A stretch of 64,000 nucleotides of DNA, taken from contig NC_079418.1 of the NCBI RefSeq assembly GCF_026213295.1, positions 10,428,752 to 10,492,751 on the forward strand, written 5' to 3'. Both the position numbers and the translations under genes were made by a program. Source of the stretch: Gadus chalcogrammus (lineage: Eukaryota; Chordata; Actinopteri; Gadiformes; Gadidae). Every line of letters starts with the position of its first letter. Positions within the stretch are counted from its first letter, which is position 1. Under the pieces are notes generated by a model. The model saw nothing but the letters and a program-made list of their open reading frames with translations. It did no database searches and was not told the DNA's origin. This document shows positions 23,851 to 35,100 of the stretch, piece by piece.

Positions 23851-24296
23851 GATGCTGAGGTTATATTTCTAATGATTTACCTTTTTCTCTTAGATCAAGC
23901 TTTGTGACTCATCAGCCAAGGGATGAAAAAATAAAGAGTTAATCTATGGGCTGGAGCAGCTGTCTCTGAGAGGAAAAGAAAAAAAGTATAGCTCAAAAAC
24001 AACAAATGCAATGGCATCACGTATAATTACATCTGTAACTACTTATAAAGTACTGTTGATGCACGTGCAGGTGCGACCACTTCTTTTTTCTGGGCAGCTG
24101 ATTTGGCTCTGGAAACACGGACCATCTTGTAGAGAAGGCTCAATCAAAGACCAAAAAGCTATCAGATGGTTGTAGCTGGCAAATCTATTCACAAAAGACA
24201 TCGCATAAAATTTTTCAATTAGAAGTGTACATCAAAAGTATACATTGTTACCAAAATAATGTCAACAGTAACTACTAAGATTAAGATTTTATCGTA

Positions 24297-24336
<40 letters not shown>
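24297..24336. repeat. (TA)n run in the left arm
   Basis: The counterpart at 29463-29487 is shorter, so the arms differ in repeat length here. Confidence 0.85.
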
Positions 24337-24337
<1 letters not shown>

Positions 24338-24468
24338 GTAGCAGGGTGACCTGTATTTCTCCCATATATCTGTTTCAGCCTCAGTCACCTCCCTTTTACC
24401 TGTATTGTGACTTGTGCAACTACGCAACGGTTGCTCTACCGGATGGCGTCGTAACTAATCCCTGGCAC

Positions 24469-24660
24469 TCAGCTGACAGGTTTGTTTAGTTTCCTCTTTG
24501 GGTGCAGTTCAATAACTGCACCAACTTCCTGTAAGACAACCTGATGTGTGTGGATATCCAATGCCCTAATGTGTTCTCTGTGCTCTCTTTTTAGAGTAGT
24601 GTTCTTGTCCGGGCCGTTTCTTTGGGAGGCGAGGTTTGGTGGTTTGCCGTGTACTTGCAT
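24469..24660 (-). CDS. Conserved 63-aa ORF in the left arm (counterpart of 29137)
   Basis: MQVHGKPPN...REHREHIRALDIHTHQ is open in both arms with three amino-acid differences (L/R, N/Y and similar). It lies on the same strand as the THAP exon of the arm. No domain was recognised, and an open frame kept in both arms does not prove that it is a gene. Confidence 0.25.
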   Translation of the reverse strand: MQVHGKPPNLASQRNGPDKNTTLKREHREHIRALDIHTHQVVLQEVGAVIELHPKRKLNKPVS

Positions 24661-25165
24661 GTAGATAAGTAGGGTGTTACCTGCTCAATTCATACATTTT
24701 TACAATTGTTTATTAATAGAATTTTGTTCTAGGACCAGCATTGGTGGAGTTGGAGACGGTCACATTCTGGCGCTGGCGCTGGCGCTTCAGTGCTCCTATT
24801 TTCATCTCATAGAATAATAACATGACTTTTTTCAACCATTTAAAAATAAACTTTTGTAGACTTGAACTGGAAACACGTCTCTGTAAGTCTTTACACAAAT
24901 CTGTATTATAAATGTTGTTTGTTTTTGTACTATTGGTGTGGACACATTCATATATATAAATTCTGATAAGACATGGACATCCCCAACTCCAATTACACCA
25001 TCTCTCAACATGCCACTACTTGTGTCCTATTAATCATTCACAGACCTATTAAGAAATAATTTGGTACAGTACTATAAATGAATCTGTAACGTAAAGCAAT
25101 TTTCTAACCAACAATGTCCCTGACTGACACATATCCCCGTCACGTAGGGACTAGGCTAATAACAG

Positions 25166-25700
25166 ACTAATACAAAAAATGTGACTGTGAAAAAGTGACT
25201 TCCCTTGTGTAAATTCGGATGTCTGCGTCGGAGCCAGCAAACCGCTGCAGTCCAAACTCTCGCTGGAGACGTAACTCCTGTAGCTCCTTTCTCAGCTCCT
25301 GTACTTCATTTGAGACGCTTTCAGCAGCGGATGCGGACATATCCATGGCAGTCGGTTCAGAGAGAGCAGTAGTCTTGATCGTTGAATAGGAGATCAACTT
25401 CATCTTTTTTCACCTTTTGCAAGTCTCCTTCGACCCTGAGGAGTAGTTGGCTCAATCAACTTGTCGGGACTAAAGTGTCTGCTTCAGACCTTGGAGTGAG
25501 TGGTGATGACATATGCATCCCGGCGTATGTTCGACTCCTCACGTCAGTTTGGCTCGGAAAGCCATGAAAACTTAATACCCCGTTTAATTTTGCTGACGCT
25601 GTACAGTGGGGGACACAGCAGTGCTCTGCGTAGGTTGTCTCCTGCCTCTGAAAAGGTCCAGTTTATAGATGTTTGCGGTCTTGATCCATGTTTACAGGAT
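25166..25700 (-). pseudogene. THAP-domain exon, left arm, with internal deletion
   Basis: Reverse complement of the right-arm exon at 25968-26595. It lacks about 100 bp found there between the GRRxLAKG region and the acidic segment, and also the short segment coding WIVN, so the zinc-binding module is damaged. The coiled-coil tail (VQELRKELQELRLQREFGLQ) remains. Confidence 0.6.
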
Positions 25701-25769
25701 CAAAGTCAGCAGGCTAGCGCGATAAACACACAGACCGGAAGCGACCGAGCTGTATTATTTGAAACAGGA

Positions 25770-25900
25770 AGTACGTCACACAGCTTAGTGCATACACCCT
25801 AATAGGGTGTATGCACTAAGCTGTGTGACGTACTTCCTGTATATATATACACCCTAATAGGGTGTATGCACTAAGCTGTGTGACGTACTTCCTGTTTCAA
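25770..25900. repeat. Palindrome centre with a small duplicated end
   Basis: AGGGTGTATGCACTAAGCTG occurs at about 25804 and again at about 25859, and once inverted ending at about 25800. The centre therefore has two partial copies of one unit end separated by TATATATATACACCCTAAT. Confidence 0.85.
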
Positions 25901-25967
25901 ATAATACAGCTCGGTTGCTTCCGGTCTGTGTTTATCGCGCTAGCCTGCTGACTTTGATACTGTAAAC

Positions 25968-26595
25968 ATGGATCAAGACCGCAAACATCTATAAACTGGA
26001 CCTTTTCAGAGGCAGGAGACAACCTACGCAGAGCACTGCTGTGTCCCCCACTGTACAGCGTCAGCAAAATTCAACGGGGTATTAAGTTTTCATGGCTTTC
26101 CGAGCCAAACTGACGTGAGGAGTCGATGGATTGTGAACATACGCCGGGATGCATATGTCATCACCACTCACTCCAAGGTCTGTAGCAGACACTTTAGTCC
26201 CGACAAGTTGATTGAGCCAACTACTCCTCAGGGTCGAAGGAAACTTGCAAAAGGTGCCGTAGCGACCCTTTTTGAGTGGAACCAGTATACAGTCGAAACC
26301 CCAAGGCGCGGCGTGTGGGAGAGAGTTGATCGGTTCGTCGAAACTGCCCCTCCGGAAGATGAAGTTGATCTCCTATTCAACGATCAAGACTACTGCTCTC
26401 TCTGAACCAACTGCCATGGATGTGTCCGCATCCGCTGCTGAAAGCGTCTCAAATGAAGTACAGGAGCTGAGAAAGGAGCTACAGGAGTTACGTCTCCAGC
26501 GAGAGTTTGGACTGCAGCGGTTTGCTGGCTCCGACGCAGACATCCGAATTTACACAAGGGAAGTCACTTTTTCACAGTCACTTTTTTTGTATTAG
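25968..26595 (+). pseudogene. THAP-domain exon, right arm
   Basis: From about 26010 the frame reads HCCVPHCTASAKFNGVLSFH (C2 part of the C2CH zinc module), RSRWIVNIRRD, KVCSRHF (C-H part), RRKLAKGAVATLFEWN (the AVPTLF-like end of a THAP domain), then an acidic region ending in a stop at 26403. A second frame continues with a heptad-like coiled coil (EVQELRKELQELRLQREFGL) and QRFAGSDADIRIYTR, as seen after THAP domains of fish transposon-derived genes. ATG at 25968 is followed by an early in-frame stop (MDQDRKHL*), and the acidic-coil junction is shifted. THAP domains bind DNA in P-element, Kolobok and Harbinger-like transposases. Confidence 0.65.
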
Positions 26596-26724
26596 TCTGT
26601 ATAGTATACACATATCCCCTAGTCCCTACGTGACGGGGATATGTGTCAGTCAGGGACATTGTTGGTTAGAAAATAGCTTTACGTTACAGATTAATTTATA
26701 GTACTGTACCAAATTATTTCTTAA

Positions 26725-28756
26725 AGAGCCCATGCCATTAAAATCACATTTTTCCTGTTGTTTGTTAAATAACATAGGTCTGAATAAGTTTGTGAGCTGC
26801 GGTAAGTTTGAAATCTATGCAGTTTGTCTGCTGAATGCAATAGGCAATGAAAGGAAAAAGGCAGAAGAAATGAGCCAATCTGGATAAGGTGACACTGTGA
26901 CGTAGCGTTGTCAAACTATTATTCATGGCCCTGCCCACTTGGTTGGTTCGTAACCACCCACAAGAATTCTGAAGGAGTCGTGATTGAGCTAGTGCTAAAT
27001 GCTAATACGTGTATGGTAGTTGCTTAGTTCGTAGTAACAGGCTAGTTACAGAATTTTGAATGCAATGGCAGAACGACATCGAAGTACATGAACTGCGACA
27101 TGCTGCCTGCCGCCGGTTGCCGCGGCGCGAGGCACCACCGCCGCGAAGCACCACCGCCGCGAAGCACCACCGCCCGGCAGCGGGCAGCCGGGCGGTGGTG
27201 CCTTGCGCCGGCAGCAGGCAGCAGGCAGCGCGTGGTTCTGTCTACTACAGATTGATGTGGAAGTGGAAGAACCAGAGACGTCGGAGAACCCGACGAAGTC
27301 CTTTGTGATTCATTATATCGTCTGGACGTGCACACAGCTTTTGGCCGTGATAATATGTATTATTTGATATAGATATCTATGTATTATGTGATATTATTTA
27401 GATATAGAGCTCCAGGACTGTGACGCAAGTGTTGTACACTTCCTTGTTATTTGGATAACCGTTCTGCTGTTGGTGTTATGGCATAACACGTCGGACTCTC
27501 GTCTATGGTATTTCTACAACTAGACCCATAGTGGGGGTTATCTCAGCCATGGTTGAGAATGAATTGGGGGAAAGGAACTTTGGCTTTGACTCCCTGAAGT
27601 CATGAACCACGACATGGAGGAGAAAGGGATTGTTGACCGCGGTCGTCTCCCGCCGGAGCCTCGCTGCCGATGGACCACCGCCTCGGCTTCAGGATGCGGT
27701 GATTAGCGCTGACCGCTGCCGAGGCGGCGGGAAGCAGGGCTCAAGCGGGATACATTCGCGGCCAACAATCCCTTTCTCCTCCATGTCGTGGTTCATGTAG
27801 CCTACTTCAGGGAGTCAAAGCCAAAGTTCCTTTCCCCCAATTCATTCTCAACCATGGCTGAGATAACCCCCACTACGAGTCTCGTTGTAGAAATACCAGA
27901 GACGAGAGTCCGACGAGTTATGCCATAACACCAACAGCAGAACGGTTATCCAAATAACAAGGAAGTGTACAACACTTGCGTTACAGACCTGGAGCTCTGC
28001 TCTATATCTAAATAATATCATATAATACATAGATATCTATATCAAATAATACATCACGGCCAAAAGCTGTGTGCGCGTCCAGACGATATAATGAATCACA
28101 AAGGACTTCGTCGGGTTCTCCGACGTCTCTGGTTCTTCCACTTCCACATCAATCTGAAGTAGACGCGGTCGTTTGAGATTCATAATAACCTATCGTCTGG
28201 AGGCTCACACAGCTTTTGGCCGTGATAATATATATTATATATTATATGATATAGATATCTATGTATAATATGGGTTTCTAAGAGCCATTGCGATACATCC
28301 ACCGTAAACAGAGCGCATGGTACCGTGGCTACAAGCTGCTCAGGGCCAGGTGATAATATTATATATTATATGATATAGATATCTATGTATAATATGGGTT
28401 TCTACGAGCCATTGCGATACATCCACCGTAAACAGAGCGCATGGTACTGTCAGTGGCTACAAGCTGCTCAGGGCCACACCCCCACCCCCCTCCTTGACCT
28501 GCCTTGACACGCCCACCGTATACAGAGCGCATGGTAGTGGCTACAAGCTGTTCAGGGCCACACCCCCACCCCCCTCCTTGACGTGCCTTGACACGCCCAC
28601 CGAAACAGCGCGTTTGGGGGAAGCTCAATGTGCGACTGTTTCGGAGTGACTGTAACTCTGCACCACAGCTGAATTTCGGGGACGTCTTTGAATACTGTGT
28701 TTGTGGCCCACTAATACCTATATTAAAGCATCATAAAATAGAATGGCATGGGATCT
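26725..28756. mobile_element. TTAA-target fold-back element, 2032 bp (Kolobok-like?)
   Basis: Ends AGAGCCCATGCCATT (26725) and AATGGCATGGGATCT (to 28756) are inverted with one mismatch and are flanked by TTAA (26721-26724, 28757-28760). The left palindrome arm has the same site with one TTAA and no insert (near 25050). The interior holds a GC-rich hairpin (27105-27235), a palindrome with about 0.4-kb arms, and a tandem duplication of a terminal block (28280-28590). There is no transposase. TTAA targets occur in piggyBac and Kolobok; the ends do not resemble the piggyBac above. Confidence 0.8.
27240..28165. repeat. Palindrome with about 0.4-kb arms inside the TTAA element
   Basis: Sequence from AGACGTCGGAGAACCCGACG (27275) to the ACCACGACATGGAGGAGAAA block (27605) is repeated inverted from about 27775 to 28125, with a GC-rich spacer of about 140 bp. 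Differences are few. Confidence 0.85.
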
Positions 28757-29136
28757 TTAATAGGTCTGTGAATGATTAATAGGACACAAGTAGTGGCATG
28801 TTGAGAGATGGTGTAATTGGAGTTGGGGATGTCCATGTCTTATCAGAATTTATATATATGAATGTGACCACACCAATAGTACAAAAACAAACAACATTTA
28901 TAATACAGATTTGTGTAAAGACTTACAGAGACGTGTTTCCAGTTCAAGTCTACAAAAGTTTATTTTTAAATGGTTGAAAAAAGTCATGTTATTATTCTAT
29001 GAGATGAAAATAGGAGCACTGAAGCGCCAGAATGTGACCGTCTCCAACTCCACCAATGCTGGTCCTAGAACAAAATACTATTAATAAACAATTGTAAAAA
29101 TGTATGAATTGAGCAGGTAGCACCCTACTTATCTAC

Positions 29137-29328
29137 ATGCAAGTACACGGCAAACCACCAAACCGCGCCTCCCAAAGATACGGCCCGGACAAGAACACTA
29201 CTCTAAAAAGAGAGCACAGAGAACACATTAGGGCATTGGATATCCACACACATCAGGTTGTCTTACAGGAAGTTGGTGCAGTTATTGAACTGCACCCAAA
29301 GAGGAAACTAAACAAACCTGTCAGCTGA
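29137..29328 (+). CDS. Conserved 63-aa ORF in the right arm
   Basis: Counterpart of 24469-24660. Same strand as the right-arm THAP exon and separated from it by the TTAA element. Function unknown. Confidence 0.25.
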   Translation: MQVHGKPPNRASQRYGPDKNTTLKREHREHIRALDIHTHQVVLQEVGAVIELHPKRKLNKPVS

Positions 29329-29942
29329 GTGCCAGGGATTAGTTACGACGCCATCCGGTAGAGCAACCGTTGCGTAGTGGCACAAGTCCCAATACAGGTA
29401 AAAGGGAGGTGACTGAGGCTGAAACAGATATATGGGAGAAATACAGATCACCCTGCTACATAATATATATATATATATATATATTATATAAACGATAAAA
29501 TCTTAATCTTAGTAGTTACTGTTGACATTATTTTGGTAACAATGTATACTTTTGATGTACACTTCTAATTGAAAATTTTTATGCGATGTCTTTTGTGAAT
29601 AGATTTGCCAGCTACAACCATCTGATAGCTTTTTGGTCTTTGATTGAGCCTTCTCTACAAGATGGTCCGTGTTTCCAGAGCCAAATCAGCTGCCCAGAAA
29701 AAAGAAGTGGTCGCACCTGCACGTGCATCAACAGTACTTTATAAGTAGTTACAGATGTAATTATACGTGATGCCATTGCATTTGTATTTGTTGTTTTTGA
29801 GCTATACTTTTTTTCTTTTCCTCTCAGAGACAGCTGCTCCAGCCCATAGATTAACTCTTTATTTTTTCATCCCTTGGCTGATGAATCTCAAAGCTTGATC
29901 TAAGAGAAAAAGGTAAATCATTAGAAATATAACCTCAGCATC

Positions 29943-30164
29943 ATGGGTGTAAAAAACAACTTGTTTCTTATGAAGGTAAGTACTTCAACTGTGCTAGAAA
30001 AAGCCTACCACCCTGAATGCTTACTGTTATATTCTCTCCCGCTTAAAATAAAGATGTGGTTTTTTTTAAAGCGGACTCCAAGAATCACAATTATTCCACA
30101 ATTATTCCTATTCCAAAGTTGTAGCCTTGTACTCATTACCTTGACTATATTAAATTGTGTGTGA
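29943..30164 (+). CDS. Conserved small ORF in the right arm
   Basis: Counterpart of 23644-23850, sharing MGVKNNLFLMKV and then diverging at its 3' end. No recognised family; may be chance. Confidence 0.2.
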   Translation: MGVKNNLFLMKVSTSTVLEKAYHPECLLLYSLPLKIKMWFFLKRTPRITIIPQLFLFQSCSLVLITLTILNCV

Positions 30165-30279
30165 AAAACAGGGAGACATGAAAAACATTCAAGTTGGTGG
30201 CCCTTGAGGACTACACTTGGCTACTGCTTAACCGAACAAACACCACTGAACAGGGATGAACACAGCTTCCTGCCTAGAC

Positions 30280-30367
30280 TCAAACTGTGGTGCCTCGCTC
30301 TTCCCCATCGACCTGTAGCACAAGGCTCTCACGCTGACCTGCACTGTCAGCTTGTCTTTATTGGACA
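30280..30367 (-). pseudogene. Second exon of the unit-encoded protein, right arm
   Basis: Begins after the acceptor TTTCATTCAG (30368-30377) and reads LTVQVSVRALCYRSMGKSEA, then stays open about 15 codons longer than the left-arm copy. Confidence 0.45.
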
Positions 30368-30688
30368 CTGAATGAAATAACACATACAAATTCATTAAGC
30401 TTCAATTGTACTGGGTTACTCACATCATCACATCTATAACATGTTACTACATGGAAAGAAACGTTAGGTAGCTAAGTAATGTTACTTTTATATACACAAA
30501 ACCGTGGCTGTACTTAAACTATTATTACTCAACACAACAGGCAAAAATCAAGGCTGATATAAAACACTCGTTAAGAAATCTTGTTGGCGTTTGCTGTTCC
30601 TGCATTGTAATACACGTTCGACAGTGACAGTTAACTGACAGATTAGACTTTGACAGTAGCTAGCGTCTGTTAGACGTCGTTTTCTTAC

Positions 30689-30839
30689 CTTCGTAGCTGT
30701 GAATGTAGGTCGAAGCATACAGCCTAAACCCCTTCTCCAATTTGCTTGTCTGAGTTTTTGTTTCCCGACATAAACGATGCACATCTGTGATATTTATTGT
30801 CGGCAGCTCCTGTAAACACCGGGTGTAGAACGTTGCCAT
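30689..30839 (-). CDS. First exon of the unit-encoded protein, right arm, open
   Basis: ATG at 30839 opens 50 codons (MATFYTRCLQELPTINITD ... KGFRLYASTYIHSYE) ending at the donor GAAG|GTAAGA. The corresponding left-arm exon has one extra A, so this copy tells which version is ancestral. It starts about 65 bp from the outer end of the unit, so the promoter would lie in the terminal repeat. Resembles first exons of SWIM/YqaJ-type fish genes, with low confidence. Confidence 0.45.
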
Positions 30840-30904
30840 CTTGGAACCGGAAGCTGATGAGCTGTATTACGGCGAATCAGGAAGTGCTTGTGCAAGTAGC
30901 CTAT

Positions 30905-32497
30905 TGACTGAGCATCTTAACAGTAGTCCTTTTAAACTGCACCCCATGCAATTTGGCTTTAGAGCCAATCCCTCCACTGAGACAGCTAATTGTTTCTTTG
31001 TGGAAAACATCAAGTCTAAATTGGACAAAGGAGGTATAGTTGGAGCAATTTTCTTAGATTTGAAAAAAGCTTTTGACACTGTCAACCATGAAATACTCAT
31101 CCACAAAATGTCCTATTTTAATTTCTCAACCAGTTTTACCGACTGGATGACATCTTACCTGTCAAATAGAGTTCAGTGTGTGAGAGTTAGTGGTGAGACA
31201 TCACCACCCCTGAGGAACGAACTGGGTGTACCCCAGGGATCTGTCCTAGGCCCTTCTCTGTTCAGCATCTACATAAATGACCTGCCATCAGTGTGCACTG
31301 GATGTGAGATTCAAATGTATGCTGATGATACAGTCATATATGTTCATGCAAAAACTAAAGCCCAAGCTGCTGCCAAGCTCAGCGACACAATGGTACATGT
31401 ACGTAAATGGCTTACTTGCTCACAGCTGAATCTCAATGTTAACAAGACAGTCTGTATGCTTTTTAGCAAAAGCAAAACTGTATCTCACTGTGAACCCAAT
31501 GTCTGTGTGTCTGGGGAGGTCATTCAAACAGTTACACAGTTTAAATATCTAGGCATTATTCTTGACTCTACTCTTTCATTTAAACATCAAGTGAGAAAGG
31601 TAGTGCAAATAACCAAATATAACCTAGCAAATTTTAGATATATAAGGAACTGTATAACAACACCTGTAGCAAAGCTATACATGAATACTATGATAATCCC
31701 TCACCTAACATATTGTATGACAAGCTGGACCCAGGCATGTAGCACAACATTAAGGCCTATTTTATCACTTCACAAACAAGCACTTAAAGTCTTGGAAAAA
31801 AAAAAAAAACTTTACCAACACTGTAACATTCTTAACAAATATAACTTACTCAGTTGGGAAAATATTTTAAAACACAGTGATGCATGCCTAATCTTTAAGA
31901 TCATTAATGGGAAGGCTCCTCCACCACTCTGCACTTTCATACAGCAGAAGTAATCTAGCAGCAGAACCACAAGGTCTGCCTTAAGAGGGGACTGTGTAGT
32001 CCCTCTTAGGTCCAGTTCCTTCGGCCAATTATGCTTTTCTGTGAGAGCCTCTAAACTATGGAACCAATTGCCAGTGGACATTAGAAACTCCACCTCACAC
32101 CATACATTCACACACCATCTTAAGGGCTGGCTTTTGACCATACGAAAATATGAGCGCCTCTCATAATACATTAATGTTTGTCTGCCTATATACTTTAGCT
32201 GTCCTGTAGTTAGATGGATAGTTGGTTACTTTATTGATCCCTTAAGGGTTGTATGGCTGTATGGTTATATGTCTTATGTTTTAATGTTTTAATGGAGCCA
32301 GTCCTATGGCATTATGTTTTATTGCTGTATATCAATTGCTGTGTGATTTAATATGTTATTTTATTTTCAGCCACCATGTGCCTAGTGTAACATCTTGCCA
32401 AAGGACTACAGTTGAAAATTAGCCTGCTGGCTAACACTGGCGCATTTACAGAAATGTTGATCAATGTGCACTGTCCTTTAAATAAATGAAATGAAAT
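30905..32497 (+). mobile_element. CR1/L2/Rex1-group LINE, 5'-truncated
   Basis: The frame 30905-31953 encodes the RT domain: FGFRANPSTETA, then AIFLDLKKAFDTVNHE, GVPQGSVLGPSLFSIYIND, the catalytic MYADDTVIY and QFKYLGIILD. It is intact apart from an early stop after the A-rich stretch at about 31950 (an 11-A run at 31799-31809 may have shifted it). A 3' UTR follows and ends in the A-rich tail AAATAAATGAAATGAAAT (to 32497). The 5' part is absent and the junction with the palindrome arm is at about 30904. Confidence 0.8.
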
Positions 32498-33060
32498 TGG
32501 CTGGTTCCGCAAGGCAAATAATAGAACATATTTAATTATCTTTCTATATGTCTATCTAACAACGCATGGGTCTAGTTTTAATGTGATGTATTTTGTGTAT
32601 GTCCAGTCAGACTTGTTGTCTCCCTTGTTCTGTATGGTTTTAATGAATTCCCGACATGTAGTTTGGTATTAATAAAGACTTGACTAGGCTATTTATCTAT
32701 CTAGGCTATTAGTCAACAATTATTCGCCGAAGGCGAAGTGAATAGTGGGGAATAGCCCCAAAGACTGAAGGTTTATTTGTTGTTATCAGCTGACATTCTG
32801 CGATGAAAACAATATCAATTTTGAGATGTCAATCATGGGATATTGACCAATATCCCGAGATAGCGAACCAATCAAATTGCGCAATCTTGGGAGGTTGACG
32901 TGTAGCATATACTAATTATATATAATATCTATGTATCTGTATAATCTACTGAACACTCTATTACTAGTCTCTACTCTCAAGGGTCTCAATCATGGACATA
33001 TTATAAAATGGACAATGGATTCCAAAATGGTGCCCATTCATTCCTATGTAAACTGCTCAA
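32498..33060. other. Intergenic, repeat-like, no gene
   Basis: Contains a short inverted motif TATTCGCCGAAGGCGAAGTGAATA (32717-32740, about 20 bp self-complementary) of a kind common in fish repeats. No coding signal. Confidence 0.4.
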
Positions 33061-33061
33061 T

Positions 33062-34765
33062 GGCGCAGGGCCCAGTTTCCCGATAACGATGGATCTTCCC
33101 TCGTACGATCATTCTCACGATGGATCTTTCGAACCATCGTTAATTTCTTTGGAGCGTTTCCCGAAACTCCTCTTAACATGAACGCGCATTCGCTGCACTC
33201 ACGACGTTCGTAGGATTGTACCCGTCCACTGACATGGTGCTGAAACGGGCTATGAAGCAGGGGGAGATGCAGGAATGTCGCAGGAAAATGGGGTTAAAAA
33301 GGGTTAAAATATCTCCCCATCAAGGCCAACCGCAGAGTAGCCTACGAAAAGATTGCAATAATATGTATGCTAAAGATATTAAAACACAATTGATTAGGCC
33401 TAGGCCGACATATGTATCAGTCCTAATCCTGAACGCACTGCGCATACATTTATTCACGTAATTTCCCCCCTCAAATAATTCCATATTACAAAAATCCAGA
33501 ATAGCTTGTGTGACAACTACATTTATCTTAATGTGCTGATTTTTTAAACACATATTTTGCGCAGCAAGAGAGCCGACTATCTGATTCCGCATAAGGTTGC
33601 ATTGATTGGCTCTCTAGTATAAAATATTTGTAGATATTAAAAATGCAACGTGCCATTCATCATTCAAACGCGGCTATTGCTGACCCGATTAGGAGAGCTT
33701 GGTCTAGATCCTGCCCATATTGTTGGGCAGGATGAAGTAGGCTATAGGCAGGGTTCGAGTTATGATTCCATCTCTGTGGGGGTCTCTTAAAGTTGTTGAC
33801 GGTGGGGGGAGACCGGCCTTGCGCTGAATTTTGACGGGGGGGGGGGGGGGGGATATAGGACGTAAATATGTGCTATTATGACACAGATCTTCTCAATGCC
33901 GTGGAACACTCCGTTCACTTGCATGGGCCATTCACAACAACGCCAGCTTCTTTGGTTGCTAAGCGACGTCAACGTCTTTGGCTAACTATTTCTCTGCTGA
34001 TCAACACTACGTATGGTAAGTTGGTAACAAATAAATTGTAAAAAAACACCTTGTGAAGTTATTTTTTCGTTTGGCAAGTAGCCTCTCATTATCGAAAATA
34101 AGCCCCTTCAGGTCGAAACACCTCCGTTTCGTGTAGGTGTCCGGTTCGCCCTGTCTGGGCTTATTTTCCCGATAATGACCTGCGTTATATTATCCCACTT
34201 AACGTCAATATAACTCTGCATGTGGAAGGGAGAATAGCTTTCTTTGTAATTGCAATATTATGCTGCTATATTTTCAGAGACCCCCACAGATAGCCTATTT
34301 GAGTTTGCTGCTTTCATGGGAGCCAGACCTCTCTCGGAGCTCAGCTCCCACTGGCTCCTACCTAACTCGAACCCTGGCTATAGGTCTTTTTACACTGCCG
34401 AGCCGGTTCGGTCGCAGCTTGGCACGCCCGGCGATTTCACCTTCTTATCTCAAGTTTCCTGTGTTAAACTGAGGGGGTTAAATCCCCCGTTCGTCAAGGC
34501 GCGGGGTTTCTTGGTTCACTGGGGAAGACGGGGCTGTGCTCGGAGTCTCTGACCACTTTAGAATAATTTGTATTATTGCATACTCCCGAATGTTTTCATT
34601 TTTTATGAATGAAGACACCCGCATGCAATAATGAGTTCACTCTATAATAGGCTAACAATGCTCTTAGCGTCCTACGAGTACCCTGGAGCACTCGTTAACT
34701 ATGAGCGTTTTCACGACGTTCGTTACCGACGATGCTTTCGGGAAACGGTGTGAAAACTGTACAAT
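33062..34765. mobile_element. Possible old DNA transposon with imperfect inverted ends
   Basis: The left end CCCAGTTTCCCGATAACGAT and the right end CGACGATGCTTTCGGGAAAC face each other, and each has further TCGTACGA/CGTACGA-rich subterminal sequence. The inside has a 17-G run (33837-33853) and a block at 34390-34660 that recurs at 42470-42720. No transposase. Confidence 0.45.
34390..34660. repeat. Dispersed repeat, copy 1
   Basis: Shares GCTTGGCACxCCCxGCxATTTCAC, then TTTCTTGGTTCA and CTTTAGAATAAT, with 42470-42720, in the same orientation. Confidence 0.6.
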
Positions 34766-34912
34766 GCTCGTACGACGCACTTCACAATAACATATCCACT
34801 GATGGTAAAGTCAAGTTTATTATCAACCTGATATACGGTTCAGCTACCCATGTTTGCTCTATAATTCTTCTCTTCAAATACATGTGCATTTTTTATGCAT
34901 AGTAGCTGTTCT

Positions 34913-35100
34913 TCAGACAATGCTGACAGCACACAACTGATGGGGTGAAGGATTGAGGGTGAAGCCAACTGCTGGGGTCAGATCCAGCTCCTCCTCCGTC
35001 ACCCCGGGTGGAGGAGTGAATCTGAAGCGTTGAAGGAGGGAGGTGAAGAAGAGGAAGAGCTCCATCCTGGCCAGACCCTCACCCAGACACGCCCGGCGAC
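34913..35100 (-). CDS. CYP2K-like exon 9
   Basis: Completes the haem loop ([15 protein letters not shown]) and the C-terminal [19 protein letters not shown], with a stop at 34913. Acceptor GTCTCCAAG. Confidence 0.9.

Larger units (their letters stand above)
28761..30688. repeat. Right-arm body without piggyBac
   Basis: Inverted counterpart of 20271-25050 minus the piggyBac. The piggyBac target in this arm is an undisturbed TTTAAG (about 30513). Confidence 0.8.
20052..30904. repeat. Large imperfect palindrome: two inverted copies of one about 3-kb unit
   Basis: Sequence from 20052 rightward reappears as its reverse complement from 30904 leftward, meeting at a centre near 25803 (CACCCTAATAGGGTG). 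Matched landmarks include the outer ends (AATAGGCTACTTGCAC), the ATGGCAACGTTC exon, the CTGGCACTCAGCTGACAGG block and the THAP exon. Arms are interrupted by piggyBac (20446-23238, left) and a TTAA element (26725-28756, right). Without these the arms are about 2.95 and 3.0 kb. Each arm's two ends resemble each other inverted (TGCAC, then ACTTCCTG, TAATACAGCTC, GCTTCCGGT), so each arm looks like one transposon copy. Confidence 0.85.

Noticed and set aside
25968..26595. A functional host THAP gene
   Set aside because: The ATG meets an early stop, the acidic segment and coil are in different frames, and the same exon is duplicated in the palindrome with a deletion.
27060..27335. ORFs in the GC-rich hairpin
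   Set aside because: They arise from inverted GCC/GGC-rich repeats and have no family resemblance.
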